A stretch of DNA of 64,000 nt, from contig JAXMBZ010000018.1 in the NCBI GenBank assembly GCA_046349615.1, forward strand, positions 27,685-91,684. The letters are read 5' to 3'. The DNA comes from JADJNY01 sp046349615 (lineage in GTDB: Bacteria > Planctomycetota > UBA1135 > GCA-002686595). The notes beneath the pieces were generated by a model. The model was not told the DNA's origin. It worked only from the letters and a program-made list of their open reading frames with translations, and did not search any database. The first letter of the stretch is position 1, and each line of letters opens with the position of its first letter. Positions 50,674 through 59,366 of this stretch are shown here, in pieces. The position numbers and the translations under genes were made by a program.

Positions 50674-52217
50674 AGGTGCTGCTCCTGAACCCGCCCGGTC
50701 GCGAGATCTACATCCGCGACTACTTCTGCTCGAAGACGACGAAGTCGAACTACCTCTTCCACCCGATCGACCTCGTCGTGCTCTCCGGAACGCTCGCGTC
50801 GAGGCACACGGTCGAGGTGCTCGACGCGATGGCGGAGCGCCTCTCGCCCGGCGCGGCGCGCGAGCGCGTCGAGCGCGCGGCGCCGGACGCGATCGTCGCT
50901 CTCGTCGGTTCGGTTTCGTGGGAGGAGGACCGCGCGTTCCTCGCGTCGCTCGCGCGCGCGAACCGACCCGTGCTCGCGCTCGGCGACGTGCTGCAGGAAG
51001 CGAGCGAGCTGCGCCTCGCCGAAGAACCTTGGCTCGCCGCCGCGCTGCACGACTTCACGAGCGACGACGTGCTCCGCTGGCTCGACGGCGAGCGCGAAGG
51101 GCTCGCGACGATGACGGTGCGTCTCGGCGGAGACAGCGCTCTCACGACGACGACGCGAGGAAGCGCGACGAGCGCGTGCGACACGTTCTCGACGCCTGCG
51201 GGAGCCGCGAGCAAGCAGGACACGCTCTCGTCGAGGCCGATCGGCGGCGAAACGAACGCGACCAGCACGCGCGACGGACTCGTGCCGACGCAGCACGCGC
51301 GCGACACGATCGTGCGCGGCGACGGCGGGAAGCGCCGCGGGTCCTTCCGCGTGCCGACGCCGCGGCACGAGCTCTTCCCGCGCGACGGCTACCGTTTCTC
51401 GTTCGCGCGCTCCGCGCGCTTCGCGACCGTGCTCACGGACTACGGTTGTCCGTACCCGTGCACGTTCTGCGTCATCGGCACGCTCGGCTACAAGGCGCGC
51501 CCCGTCGAGGACGCGCTCGCCGAGATCGACCACGTGCGCTCGCTCGGCGTCCATGAGCTCTTCGTCGTCGACCAGACCTTCGGCGTGAACGCGAAGCGCG
51601 CGCTCGAGCTCTGCGCGGGCCTCGCCGAACGCGGCGACCTCTCGTGGACGACGTTCACGCGCCCCGACACGGCGAGCGACGAGCTCCTCGCCGCGATGGC
51701 GCGCGCGGGCTGCCACACCGTGATCCTCGGCATCGAGAGCGCCGACGACGCTCGCCTCGCGCGCTACAGGAAGGGCTACGACACCGCCGCGATCCGCGCC
51801 GGCGTGGCGCGCGCGAAGCGCCACGGCCTGCGCACCGTCGGCACGTTCATCATCGGCCTGCCCGAGGACGACGAAGCCGCGCTCGACCGCACGCTCCACT
51901 TCGCGCTCGAGCTCGACCTCGACTTCATGAGCCTGAACATGGCCGTCCCGCGCTTCGGTACGCCGTTCCGCGCCGACGCGCTCGCCCGCGGGCTCGCGCG
52001 CGAGGACGACCTCGTCATGGACCAAGGCGGAGCCGACGCCTTCCTCCCCACCGCGACGCTGACCCCGACGCGCATGCTCGCGCTCAAGAAGCGGATGGTG
52101 CGCCGCTTCTACCTCCGCCCGAACTACCTCCTGCGCCGCCTCGCGAGCCTGCGCACGCCGCACGAGCTCACCGCCCACCTTCGCGAAGGCCTCGCCCTCC
52201 TCTCCCGCAACCTCTGA
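50670..52217 (+). CDS. Radical SAM protein with Ser/Thr-rich insert
   Basis: 515 residues from GTG at 50670, overlapping the previous stop. The N-terminal part (1-145) is a B12-binding-like Rossmann unit (VKVLLLNPPGREIYIRDYF). At about 148-215 lies a Ser/Thr/Gly/Arg-rich tract with little structure. The radical-SAM core starts at about 250: DYGCPYPCTFCVIG (Cys260, 264, 267), VHELFVVDQTFGVN, CHTVILGIESADD, RTVGTFIIGLPEDDE. The C-terminus has YLRPNYLLRRL. Many such proteins act on lipids or cofactors; with the GT9 gene, a lipid or surface role is plausible. Confidence 0.88.
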   Translation: MKVLLLNPPGREIYIRDYFCSKTTKSNYLFHPIDLVVLSGTLASRHTVEVLDAMAERLSPGAARERVERAAPDAIVALVGSVSWEEDRAFLASLARANRPVLALGDVLQEASELRLAEEPWLAAALHDFTSDDVLRWLDGEREGLATMTVRLGGDSALTTTTRGSATSACDTFSTPAGAASKQDTLSSRPIGGETNATSTRDGLVPTQHARDTIVRGDGGKRRGSFRVPTPRHELFPRDGYRFSFARSARFATVLTDYGCPYPCTFCVIGTLGYKARPVEDALAEIDHVRSLGVHELFVVDQTFGVNAKRALELCAGLAERGDLSWTTFTRPDTASDELLAAMARAGCHTVILGIESADDARLARYRKGYDTAAIRAGVARAKRHGLRTVGTFIIGLPEDDEAALDRTLHFALELDLDFMSLNMAVPRFGTPFRADALARGLAREDDLVMDQGGADAFLPTATLTPTRMLALKKRMVRRFYLRPNYLLRRLASLRTPHELTAHLREGLALLSRNL

Positions 52218-52240
52218 CCCTCTCCTTCTCCGAAGTAGAA

Positions 52241-52289
52241 CTCCGCAGAGGCGCGGACCGGTTCCTCCGGTCCGCGCCTCTGCGGAGTC
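52241..52289 (+). terminator. Perfect 22-base hairpin between the GT9/radical-SAM pair and the next gene
   Basis: Arms 52241-52262 and 52268-52289 are perfect complements of 22 bases with a 5-base loop (TTCCT). It starts 24 bases after the stop. There is no T-run on the right (CTGGGATG follows), so a role other than simple intrinsic termination (RNA processing, attenuation before the 52407 gene, or protein binding) is possible. Confidence 0.6.
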
Positions 52290-52406
52290 TGGGATGCGAA
52301 GCACCCACATGTGCGCCTGTGCTCCCAGTCTCCGTTGCTCCTCACCCGCCTCGGCGCTCCCTCCGTTGCTTCGCCCCCCGTCATCGCGTGAACTCCCCCT
52401 CCCGCG

Positions 52407-54170
52407 ATGCCCCGCCGCCTCCTCCTCCCGCTCCTCGCTCTCCTCCTCTTCACCCGCGCGCTCCTCGTCCTCACCGGCGCGGACGTGAACGGCTACGGCG
52501 AGGAGCTCGGCAAAGGCGCCGCAGCCAAAGCGCTCCTCGACGCACTCCCCGTCGACTCCTGGCGCCTCGCCTACGTCTATCACGAAGGCGGCGGCTTCGT
52601 GATCACGCACCTGCGCGCGCTCGCCTTCCTGCTCGTCGGTCCGACGCTGCTCGCGAACAAACTCGTCGCGCTCACGACGACCACCCTCCTCCTCCTCGCC
52701 GCCCTGCGCGTCGCCCAACTCCACTTCGGCTCCCGCGCTGCGTGGTGCTTCGGTCTCGCGTTCGTCTTCGCGCCGGAGTCCTTCCTGCGCTTCTCGATGC
52801 TCAGCCTCGGGACGCACTTCGAAGCGTGTCTCTTCTTCGTGCTCGTCGCGCACTTCACGCTGCGCATCACGAGCACGCGCTCGCCGACGACGCGCGACTT
52901 CCTCGGGCTGGGCTTCACCGCCGGTTTCGGGCTCTATTTCTCGCTCCTGACGCTCGCCTCGATCGCGTGGAGCGCGCTCGCGATCGTCGTGTTCGCGCGA
53001 CGCGAGCTCTCCCCGCGCCGCATCGCCGTCGCGATCGCGGGCGCCGTGTTCGGACTCCTCCCGCTCTTCTGGATGATGTCCCACGTCGGCCTCGACGCGC
53101 TCTTCGTGCGCGCCAAGGAAGGCGGAGCGAGCGCGAAGGTCCCGCGTTGGGCCGCGTTCCAAGACGTCTTCGGCGCGCTCGAGCAGGGCGACGTCGGCGC
53201 GTGGTTGCTCGCGATCGCGTACGCGCTGCTCCTCGGGCTCGGACTCCACGTCCTGCGCACGAACCCCGACTTGCTCCGTCGACGACGCGTCGCGCTCGTC
53301 GCGCTCGTCGCACCCGTGTTCCTCGCGCTCTACCTCGCGAGCGGCATGGCGATCCCGCGCGACAACTGGTTCTTCTTCCTGCGCCTCTCGCCGGTCTGGG
53401 TGTTCGGCACGCTGACCGCCGCGGCGTGCGCGGACGAGCTCTTCGCGCGCGGCACGCGCTTCATGAGCCGGTGCGCGAGCTTCGCCGTCGCCGCGCTCGT
53501 CGCGGTCGGCGTGTGCGACCTCGTCGCGCTCGCGAACGCGGACGACGAGCCCTGGGCGCCGAGCGTCGTCCTCGACGACACGTGTCATCGGAAGGGCTAC
53601 GACTACGCCGAGTACTTCGACAAGGTGCAGCACCACCTCGAGGGCTCGCTCGAGGACAAGCTCCGCGTCCTCTCCGGCTACCACGACGATCCGCGGCTGC
53701 TCCTGCCCGCGCTGTCGCTCTCGCTCTTCGAGCACGCGGACGTCTCGCTCGACGAAGCGATCGCGATCTCGAAGCGCGTGCACGGCGAACAGTGGAAGCT
53801 CGCGCTCACCGGGTTGCGTTTCTTCGTGCACCCGAAGAACGCGGGGTACGACCTCCCGGCCGCCTTCGCTGCGCTCGAGAAGGTCGAGCCCGACGCGCGC
53901 GAGCCGCTCGCCGAAGCGATCGGCCGCGCGGGGCTCGGTCCGCGCTTCGTCGTCGAGAAGATCGTCAAACAGCTCGAGCTCCAACCGCCCGCGGACCTGC
54001 GCCGTCCGTTCCTCGTCGGCACGGGTTGGCGCGTGTACCGCGCGTTCGGTTTGCGCACGCAGGCCGCGCTCGACTTCATCAGCTCGCTGCCGCGCGACGT
54101 CGAGGCCGACGTTCTGCACGGCTACGAGCTCGCGCGCGACGCGGATCGCTACACGGGCGACGCGCGTTGA
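52407..54170 (+). CDS. Multi-pass membrane protein, GT-C/PMT-like glycosyltransferase candidate
   Basis: 587 residues. About nine hydrophobic helices fill residues 1-370 (LLLPLLALLLFTRALLVL, LLANKLVALTTTTLLLLAAL, AWCFGLAFVFAPESFLRFSML and so on). The first loop is long and acidic (GADVNGYGEELGKG), as in GT-C enzymes that use lipid-linked sugars. The C-terminal 190 residues are soluble (DYAEYFDKVQHHLEGSLEDKLRV, AIAISKRVHGEQWKLALTGLRF). I cannot name a close family. It belongs to the glycan cluster by position and is convergent with the GT2 gene. Confidence 0.72.
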   Translation: MPRRLLLPLLALLLFTRALLVLTGADVNGYGEELGKGAAAKALLDALPVDSWRLAYVYHEGGGFVITHLRALAFLLVGPTLLANKLVALTTTTLLLLAALRVAQLHFGSRAAWCFGLAFVFAPESFLRFSMLSLGTHFEACLFFVLVAHFTLRITSTRSPTTRDFLGLGFTAGFGLYFSLLTLASIAWSALAIVVFARRELSPRRIAVAIAGAVFGLLPLFWMMSHVGLDALFVRAKEGGASAKVPRWAAFQDVFGALEQGDVGAWLLAIAYALLLGLGLHVLRTNPDLLRRRRVALVALVAPVFLALYLASGMAIPRDNWFFFLRLSPVWVFGTLTAAACADELFARGTRFMSRCASFAVAALVAVGVCDLVALANADDEPWAPSVVLDDTCHRKGYDYAEYFDKVQHHLEGSLEDKLRVLSGYHDDPRLLLPALSLSLFEHADVSLDEAIAISKRVHGEQWKLALTGLRFFVHPKNAGYDLPAAFAALEKVEPDAREPLAEAIGRAGLGPRFVVEKIVKQLELQPPADLRRPFLVGTGWRVYRAFGLRTQAALDFISSLPRDVEADVLHGYELARDADRYTGDAR

Positions 54171-54230
54171 GCTCGGCGCGCTCGCGGCCTCCACCCCACG
54201 CCGAGGAGTGACGACGACGAGCGAGCGCGT

Positions 54231-54962
54231 TCAGTCGTTCGTCCCGCGCGGCGGCGGGTAACGACCGTGCATGCGGTTCGCGTTGACGCGCAGCACTTCG
54301 AGCAGCACGTCGACGTAGCTCGACACGCGCACCGACGAGCCCAGTTGGTGCTCGATGCGCACCGGCACCTCTTCGACCGCGTACCCGAGCCGCTTCGCGA
54401 GGAAGAGCACCTCGAAATCGAACCCGAAGCCGTCGATCGTCGCGGCGGAGAAGAGCTCGCGCGCGACGTCGGCGCGGTAGAGCTTGAACCCGCACTGCGT
54501 GTCGTGGAACCCGCGCACGACGGCGAGCGAGATCAGCGCCTGTCCGAGACCGCCGAACACGCGGCGCAGGAGCGGGTACTCGATCGTCGTGCCGGGCGCG
54601 CGCTTCGATCCGATCACGATCGGCGCGCGGTCGGTCCGCGCTGCGAGCACCGGGAGCTCCGCGAGCGGGATCGAGAGGTCCGCGTCGGTCATCAGGATCC
54701 ACTCGCCGCGCGCCGCGAGCACGCCCGCGCGCACCGCAGCTCCCTTCCCGCCGCGCACGGAGCGACGGAGCACGCGCGCACGACCGCCGGACTCGCGCTC
54801 GACGACCTCCGCCGTGCCGTCGTTCGATCCGTCGTCGACGACGAGGACCTCGAACCGCTCGACGAGCCGCGGGAGCTCGTCGAACAACCGCTTCACGGTC
54901 GCGCCGATGCGGCGCGACTCGTTGTAGGCGGGGACGACGACGGTGAGGTATCGCGGGATCAC
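54231..54962 (-). CDS. Glycosyltransferase family 2 (polyprenyl-phosphate mannose/glucose synthase-like)
   Basis: 243 residues from GTG at 54962; a CTG 15 bases upstream overlaps the previous stop but is less likely. GT-A marks: LTVVVPAYNESRRIGATV, VLVVDDGSNDGTAEV, KGAAVRAGVLAARGEW and DADLSIP (the donor/metal DxD). Then QCGFKLYRADVARELFS and VEEVPVRIEH. This is the DPM1-like type that links a sugar to undecaprenyl phosphate, which then feeds GT-C membrane enzymes; the membrane protein encoded just upstream may be its partner. There are no C-terminal membrane helices. Confidence 0.92.
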   Translation of the reverse strand: MIPRYLTVVVPAYNESRRIGATVKRLFDELPRLVERFEVLVVDDGSNDGTAEVVERESGGRARVLRRSVRGGKGAAVRAGVLAARGEWILMTDADLSIPLAELPVLAARTDRAPIVIGSKRAPGTTIEYPLLRRVFGGLGQALISLAVVRGFHDTQCGFKLYRADVARELFSAATIDGFGFDFEVLFLAKRLGYAVEEVPVRIEHQLGSSVRVSSYVDVLLEVLRVNANRMHGRYPPPRGTND

Positions 54963-54973
54963 GCGGTGCTCGT

Positions 54974-56776
54974 TCAGCGGGGGACGAAGATCGAGAAGCC
55001 GTCCCGTTCGAGCTCGGGCCGGAAGCGTTCGCGCACGGCGGCCGAAACGCGGCCCGCGGGTTGGTCGCGGATCTCGGTGGAACTGTAGTAGAGGCGACGC
55101 AACTCGACAACGACGACGTCGTGCGTCGCGAAGTGCTCGAGGTCCGCCTTGAAGCGCGCGTCGCAGTCCCAGTCTTGTTCCGGCGGGCACGCGAAGCCCC
55201 ACACGGTGCGCGTCGCGGGTCGCAGATCGGTCAGGAGGTACGCGAGCGGGAAGTGGACCACGGCGACGATGCGCTCGCGGCCCTTCGCGGAGTCGCGCAC
55301 GGCGCGCGAGACGTCGTCGAGCCACGCCTTCTTCTCGGGCGTCGTGTAGAGACCACGGAAGGGGCCGTCCTCCATCCGCGCGACGAGCTTCTCCGGCGCG
55401 TCGTCGAGGTAGATCGAGCGCTGCTCCTGGACGAGGACGAGCGCGAGGATCGCGGGCGCGAGCGCGGCGGCCGCGTCCGCGCGCAAACCCTCGCGCTCCT
55501 CGCGCGCGAAGCTCGCGAGCAAGGCCAGCGTCGCAAGCGCGGCGGGCAGCGCTCCGAAGCCCGCGTTCGCGACGGCGTTGCCGCTCGTCCACGCCGCGAC
55601 GAGCGCCGCGGCGAAACCCGGCATCCAGACGCCGACGAACCAGGCGCGAGCGCGGTCTCGATCGGCGACGAACGGCGCGACGAACGGCCCGAGCAGCGCG
55701 ACGAGGAACACGTGCACGGACGAGTCGATCGTTCCACGCTGCGGGACGACGAGCGCGATCATGAGCACGAGGGCGACGAGCGCGAACGTGCGCAGGGCCG
55801 TCGAGCCCGCGCGCGCTCCCGTGAACGGTCGGCGGCGCGCTCCGAGCCACGCGAACGCGACGAACGCGCCGAGCAACGGCAGCACGACCTTCTTCTCCGG
55901 CACGATGCGCCAGGTCTGCCACGCGATCGTGCGCAGCTTCGCGAGCCACGCGCCCGATCCGCCCGTGTATGCGTACCCGAACGCGAACGTGTCGCGCCCG
56001 AGCCCGGCGAGGAACGGGACGAACGGAACGAGCGCGAGCACGCCGCCGACGGCGTAGGCGAGGAACGCTCCGCCACGCCGCTCCGTCGCGAGCACGAGCG
56101 TCGCCGCGAGCGCGACGAGCGCCGCGAGCAGATAGGTCGGGATCGCGATCACCGCGAACCCGTGCAGGATCCCCGCGACGAGCCACGTGCGTCGCGCGCC
56201 CGAGCGCGCGGCCGCGTTCTGCGCCACGAGCCCGGCGAGGAAGAACCCGCTCGCGAGCGTGTTGTAGGAGAACGTCGGGATCCCGAGGAACACCGCCGCG
56301 ACGATCGGGAGCGCGACGAGTCGCGCGCCCCACGTGCCGAGCGCCGGCGCGAATGCACGCGCGGTCCACAGCCCGAGCCCGACGCTCGCCGCGAGCCACG
56401 CGAAGCGGAGGAAGAGCACGACACCGTCGAGACCGCCTGCGAACTTGCTCCACGCCCAGACGAGCGGGACCGTGAAGAAGCTCGACGTCTGGATGAGGTT
56501 GATCTCGTCGACGAACGGCCGGTCGCCGAGCAGGAACCGCCACGGCAGCGCGACGTACGTCGCCTCGTCACCGAAGTCGACGCCGAGGAAGAGACGCTGC
56601 ACCGTGAGCGCGACGACGACGACCACGAACGCGGCCAGCACGAAGCGCGCGATCGCGGAGTTCGTCACCTCGGGCGGTCGCTCGGCGCGCACGGGCTCGG
56701 AGCTCCCGCGCGGCGTCTCCCGCGCGACGAACACGACGGGCACCGATCCCGAGCGCACGTCTCGCTCGTCCGTCAC
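54974..56776 (-). CDS. Multi-pass membrane protein, GT39/ArnT-like glycosyltransferase
   Basis: 600 residues from GTG at 56776 (GTGA with the upstream stop). After about 40 cytoplasmic residues come some 11 membrane helices (FVLAAFVVVVVALTV, LVWAWSKF, and many Ala/Leu/Val-rich). The first outer loop has DFGDEATYVALPWRFLLGDRPFVDEINL, with the Asp-Glu of GT-C enzymes. The end is a soluble domain (LVARMEDGPFRGLYTTPEKKAW, VWGFACPPEQDWDCDARFKADLEHF). Such enzymes move a sugar from polyprenyl phosphate onto lipid or protein outside the membrane; the GT2 gene downstream could make that donor. Confidence 0.8.
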   Translation of the reverse strand: MTDERDVRSGSVPVVFVARETPRGSSEPVRAERPPEVTNSAIARFVLAAFVVVVVALTVQRLFLGVDFGDEATYVALPWRFLLGDRPFVDEINLIQTSSFFTVPLVWAWSKFAGGLDGVVLFLRFAWLAASVGLGLWTARAFAPALGTWGARLVALPIVAAVFLGIPTFSYNTLASGFFLAGLVAQNAAARSGARRTWLVAGILHGFAVIAIPTYLLAALVALAATLVLATERRGGAFLAYAVGGVLALVPFVPFLAGLGRDTFAFGYAYTGGSGAWLAKLRTIAWQTWRIVPEKKVVLPLLGAFVAFAWLGARRRPFTGARAGSTALRTFALVALVLMIALVVPQRGTIDSSVHVFLVALLGPFVAPFVADRDRARAWFVGVWMPGFAAALVAAWTSGNAVANAGFGALPAALATLALLASFAREEREGLRADAAAALAPAILALVLVQEQRSIYLDDAPEKLVARMEDGPFRGLYTTPEKKAWLDDVSRAVRDSAKGRERIVAVVHFPLAYLLTDLRPATRTVWGFACPPEQDWDCDARFKADLEHFATHDVVVVELRRLYYSSTEIRDQPAGRVSAAVRERFRPELERDGFSIFVPR

Positions 56777-58011
56777 GCGTGCACGCCCTCTCGCGGCTCC
56801 GCGCGGCGCACGGTCGCTTGCGCGTCGATCCATGCGGAGATCGCGCGAGCACATCGCTCGGGATCGGTCGCGTCGAAGGTCGCCGCGTAGCGCCGGCCTT
56901 GCTCGCCGTGGCGATAGCGCGGGTCGTACCAACGCTCGAGCAACTCGCGCACGACTTCGTCGACGGCGCCGGCGCGAAAGCGCTCGACGAGGGTCGGCGT
57001 GCCGGGCTCGCGCGCGATGCGCTCGTCGAGGTACGCGAGCCTGGGGAGGAGCTCCTGGGCGTTCTCCGGACGCGCGAGGTAGTCGTTTCGGAGCACCTCG
57101 ACGCGCCGTTCCGTCGACGCGACGAGCTCGAGGCTCGTGCCGCCGTCGAGCGCGCTCCACACGCGCGGCGGCACGACGACGTCGCCGACCTTGCGGCTCT
57201 CGCCCTCGACGACGAGCGCGCGGTCGAACCCGTGCGTGATGCGCGCGCGCACGCGGCTCTCGAACGTCTTCTGACCGACGGGCTCGAGCCCGACCATGCC
57301 GAGGATCGAGCTGCGATGTCGCGCGCAGTCCTCGAGGTCGAGCGTCGTGCGCGGCCGGATCCGTTCGAGCTCGCGCAGGACGAGCGTCTTCCCGACACCC
57401 GTCAGCCCGCGCAGCACGAAGGTCGGCGGCGCTTCGAAGCGCTCGAGGTCCTGGGCGACGAGCTGACGCCACGCGCGGTATCCCCCGGCTGCGACGCACG
57501 CTCGTGCGAGGCCGAGCTCGCGCAGGAGCAGCGTGACGCTGCGTGAGCGCATCCCGCCGCGCCAGCAGCACAGGACGATCGGCGCGCGCGCGAAGTCGAG
57601 CTCCTTCGCGTCGATCGCGCGCGTCGTGAGCTCGCCCGCGAAACCGGCGTAGCCGTCGGCCGTGAGCTCGCGCACGCGCGCACGCAGGTCCGCGCGCGGC
57701 GGCGTCCAGCCCGCGAGCTCGGCGATCGCGAGGACGAGCTCCTCGATGCGCTCCTCGACGAGCTCGCGCCCGCGCTCGAAGGCCGCGGCCGGCGAGACGC
57801 GGCGGTAGAGCGTGCCCACGAGCGCGCGCTGGTCGTCGTCGAAGAGCGGGACGTTCCACGCGCCGTCGACGTGGTCCTCCGCGAACTCCGACGGACTGCG
57901 GAGATCGATCACGACGCGCTCGGCGCGCGCCTCGAGCGCACGCGGATCGAGCGCGGGCAGCGCGAACGACGTCGCGTCGGGGAGCGGGTCTTGGGTCGTC
58001 TCGTGGGTCAC
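56773..58011 (-). CDS. mnmH: tRNA 2-selenouridine synthase (MnmH/SelU)
   Basis: 412 residues from GTG at 58011. The rhodanese domain (about 30-175) has the active Cys in CCWRGGMRSRS; a P-loop domain follows with FVLRGLTGVGKT and later LVVEGESRKVGDVVVPP. MnmH replaces the sulfur of mnm5s2U34 by selenium via a geranyl intermediate in tRNAs for Lys, Glu and Gln; the donor is selenophosphate made by SelD, whose gene is not in the window. The gene overlaps the membrane glycosyltransferase gene by GTGA, though their functions seem unrelated. Catalytic residues look intact. Confidence 0.93.
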   Translation of the reverse strand: MTHETTQDPLPDATSFALPALDPRALEARAERVVIDLRSPSEFAEDHVDGAWNVPLFDDDQRALVGTLYRRVSPAAAFERGRELVEERIEELVLAIAELAGWTPPRADLRARVRELTADGYAGFAGELTTRAIDAKELDFARAPIVLCCWRGGMRSRSVTLLLRELGLARACVAAGGYRAWRQLVAQDLERFEAPPTFVLRGLTGVGKTLVLRELERIRPRTTLDLEDCARHRSSILGMVGLEPVGQKTFESRVRARITHGFDRALVVEGESRKVGDVVVPPRVWSALDGGTSLELVASTERRVEVLRNDYLARPENAQELLPRLAYLDERIAREPGTPTLVERFRAGAVDEVVRELLERWYDPRYRHGEQGRRYAATFDATDPERCARAISAWIDAQATVRRAEPREGVHA

Positions 58012-58054
58012 GCGCGAGGGGCGAGTATACGCCGCGCGCGAGCCGCTCCGCGCG

Positions 58055-59365
58055 TCAGGCGCGGCCGCCTTCCCTGCGACCGGGAACCGATTCGTTGCCG
58101 TCGCGCGGCGTCGGCGCGGGCATGGGACCTTCGCGCCGGAGCGGTTGGAGCACGCGCCGCAGCGCCTCGTGGAAGCGCGTTTCGTCCGCCGCCTCGAGCT
58201 CCCCCATCTGCTGCGGAGGCACGAGTCGGTACGCGCGCAGGATCTCGAGGCAGCGCGCGCGACGGAGCTCGAAGAGCTTCGCGCGCCGTTCTTCCTTCGG
58301 CAGGTCGACGTGGTCGAGCACGTCCTCCGCGTGCGGACGCACCGCGGCGAGCAGACGCTCGAGCCCTTCCCGGCGTTCGACGGAGAGGTGCGGCGCACGC
58401 TCCGGACCGCCCCGCTCCGGTTTCGCGGCGCGTTCGGGCGTCGCGGTCTCGCGGCCCGCTTCGGGCCCGACGCGCGCGTCGCCGGAGTTCGGCGCTGCGT
58501 TCGGTGCGCGAGGGCTCTCGGGACGCGACGGTTCGTCGCGACGGCTCGGGCCCGGCGGTGCGGCCTCGTTCGACCGAGAGTCCTCCGCGCCGCGAACGTC
58601 GGTCGCGCGCTCGTCGTCCTCGCTCTCGACGCGGCGCTGGCGGTACTGCTGCACGCGCGTGAAAAAGGCCTGCGGCTCGAGGTGCGTGAGCTCGCGCCAG
58701 TCCTCCGCGGTCATGCCGGGAGGGAGACCGTTCTCGCTCGCGTCGCGTTCGATCGCGCGCTTCCGGAGCTCGAGCACGGCCTGCGCGCGCTCGTCGATCG
58801 GGAGCGCTTGCAATCGACGGCGCTCTTCGTCGGCGAGACCGAGCGTCTTGCCGAGCCGCTCGATCGCGAAGTCGGCGATGCGCTTCAGGTGGCGGTCGCG
58901 GAACTGCGCGAGGATCACGAGACGTTCCTCGGGCCGCGCCTTCTCGAGCTGCTCGAGCCACGCGTCCGGCAGCTTCGCGCGAATTTCCTGACCGCGCGCG
59001 CGCGCTTCGCCGCCGACGATCTCGCGCATCGCTTCGCGGCGCTTGTCGGGTTGGAGCTGGCGCAAGCGCTCGCGGACGCTCGGCGGGAGCTCGCTCTGCA
59101 CGCGCTGGCTGGTCTCGCGCAGGCGGCGCGCGCGCTGGACGAGCTCGCGCTTCTCGTTGGCTCCGAGCCGCTCGAACTCGGCGTAGCGCGCGAGGATCGT
59201 CGAGCGCTCCGCCTCCGTCAGGTGCGACCAGCGCTGCCGCGCGACGTCGAGCGCCTCCCCTTCCGCGTTCGTCGCCTGCGCGGTGCTCTCGCGCGCGACG
59301 CGAGCGGACGGCGCAGGCATCGCCCAGGCCGACAGCGCGACGAGGAGGATGAAGAGCGCGTTCAC
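58055..59365 (-). CDS. Exported helical protein (DUF3106-like) in a sigma-factor operon
   Basis: 436 residues from GTG at 59365, two bases after the anti-sigma stop. The signal peptide is FILLVALSAWAMPAP. The mature part is nearly all helical and rich in Arg/Glu: RQRWSHLTEAERSTILARYAEFERL is a DUF3106-type unit, followed by similar units (SVRERLRQLQPDKRREAMREI, LEKARPEERLVILAQFRDR). A disordered Pro/Arg/Glu stretch (about 255-340) leads to a last helical unit. DUF3106 proteins of gammaproteobacteria and others occur beside ECF sigma/anti-sigma genes and may be periplasmic sensors like CpxP (inference). Third in the operon. Confidence 0.75.
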   Translation of the reverse strand: MNALFILLVALSAWAMPAPSARVARESTAQATNAEGEALDVARQRWSHLTEAERSTILARYAEFERLGANEKRELVQRARRLRETSQRVQSELPPSVRERLRQLQPDKRREAMREIVGGEARARGQEIRAKLPDAWLEQLEKARPEERLVILAQFRDRHLKRIADFAIERLGKTLGLADEERRRLQALPIDERAQAVLELRKRAIERDASENGLPPGMTAEDWRELTHLEPQAFFTRVQQYRQRRVESEDDERATDVRGAEDSRSNEAAPPGPSRRDEPSRPESPRAPNAAPNSGDARVGPEAGRETATPERAAKPERGGPERAPHLSVERREGLERLLAAVRPHAEDVLDHVDLPKEERRAKLFELRRARCLEILRAYRLVPPQQMGELEAADETRFHEALRRVLQPLRREGPMPAPTPRDGNESVPGRREGGRA

Positions 59366-59366
59366 G

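Noticed and set aside
49809..54194. A 1461-codon open frame on the bottom strand
   Set aside because: It covers the GT9, radical-SAM and membrane genes in antisense and has a highly charged composition without recognisable motifs.
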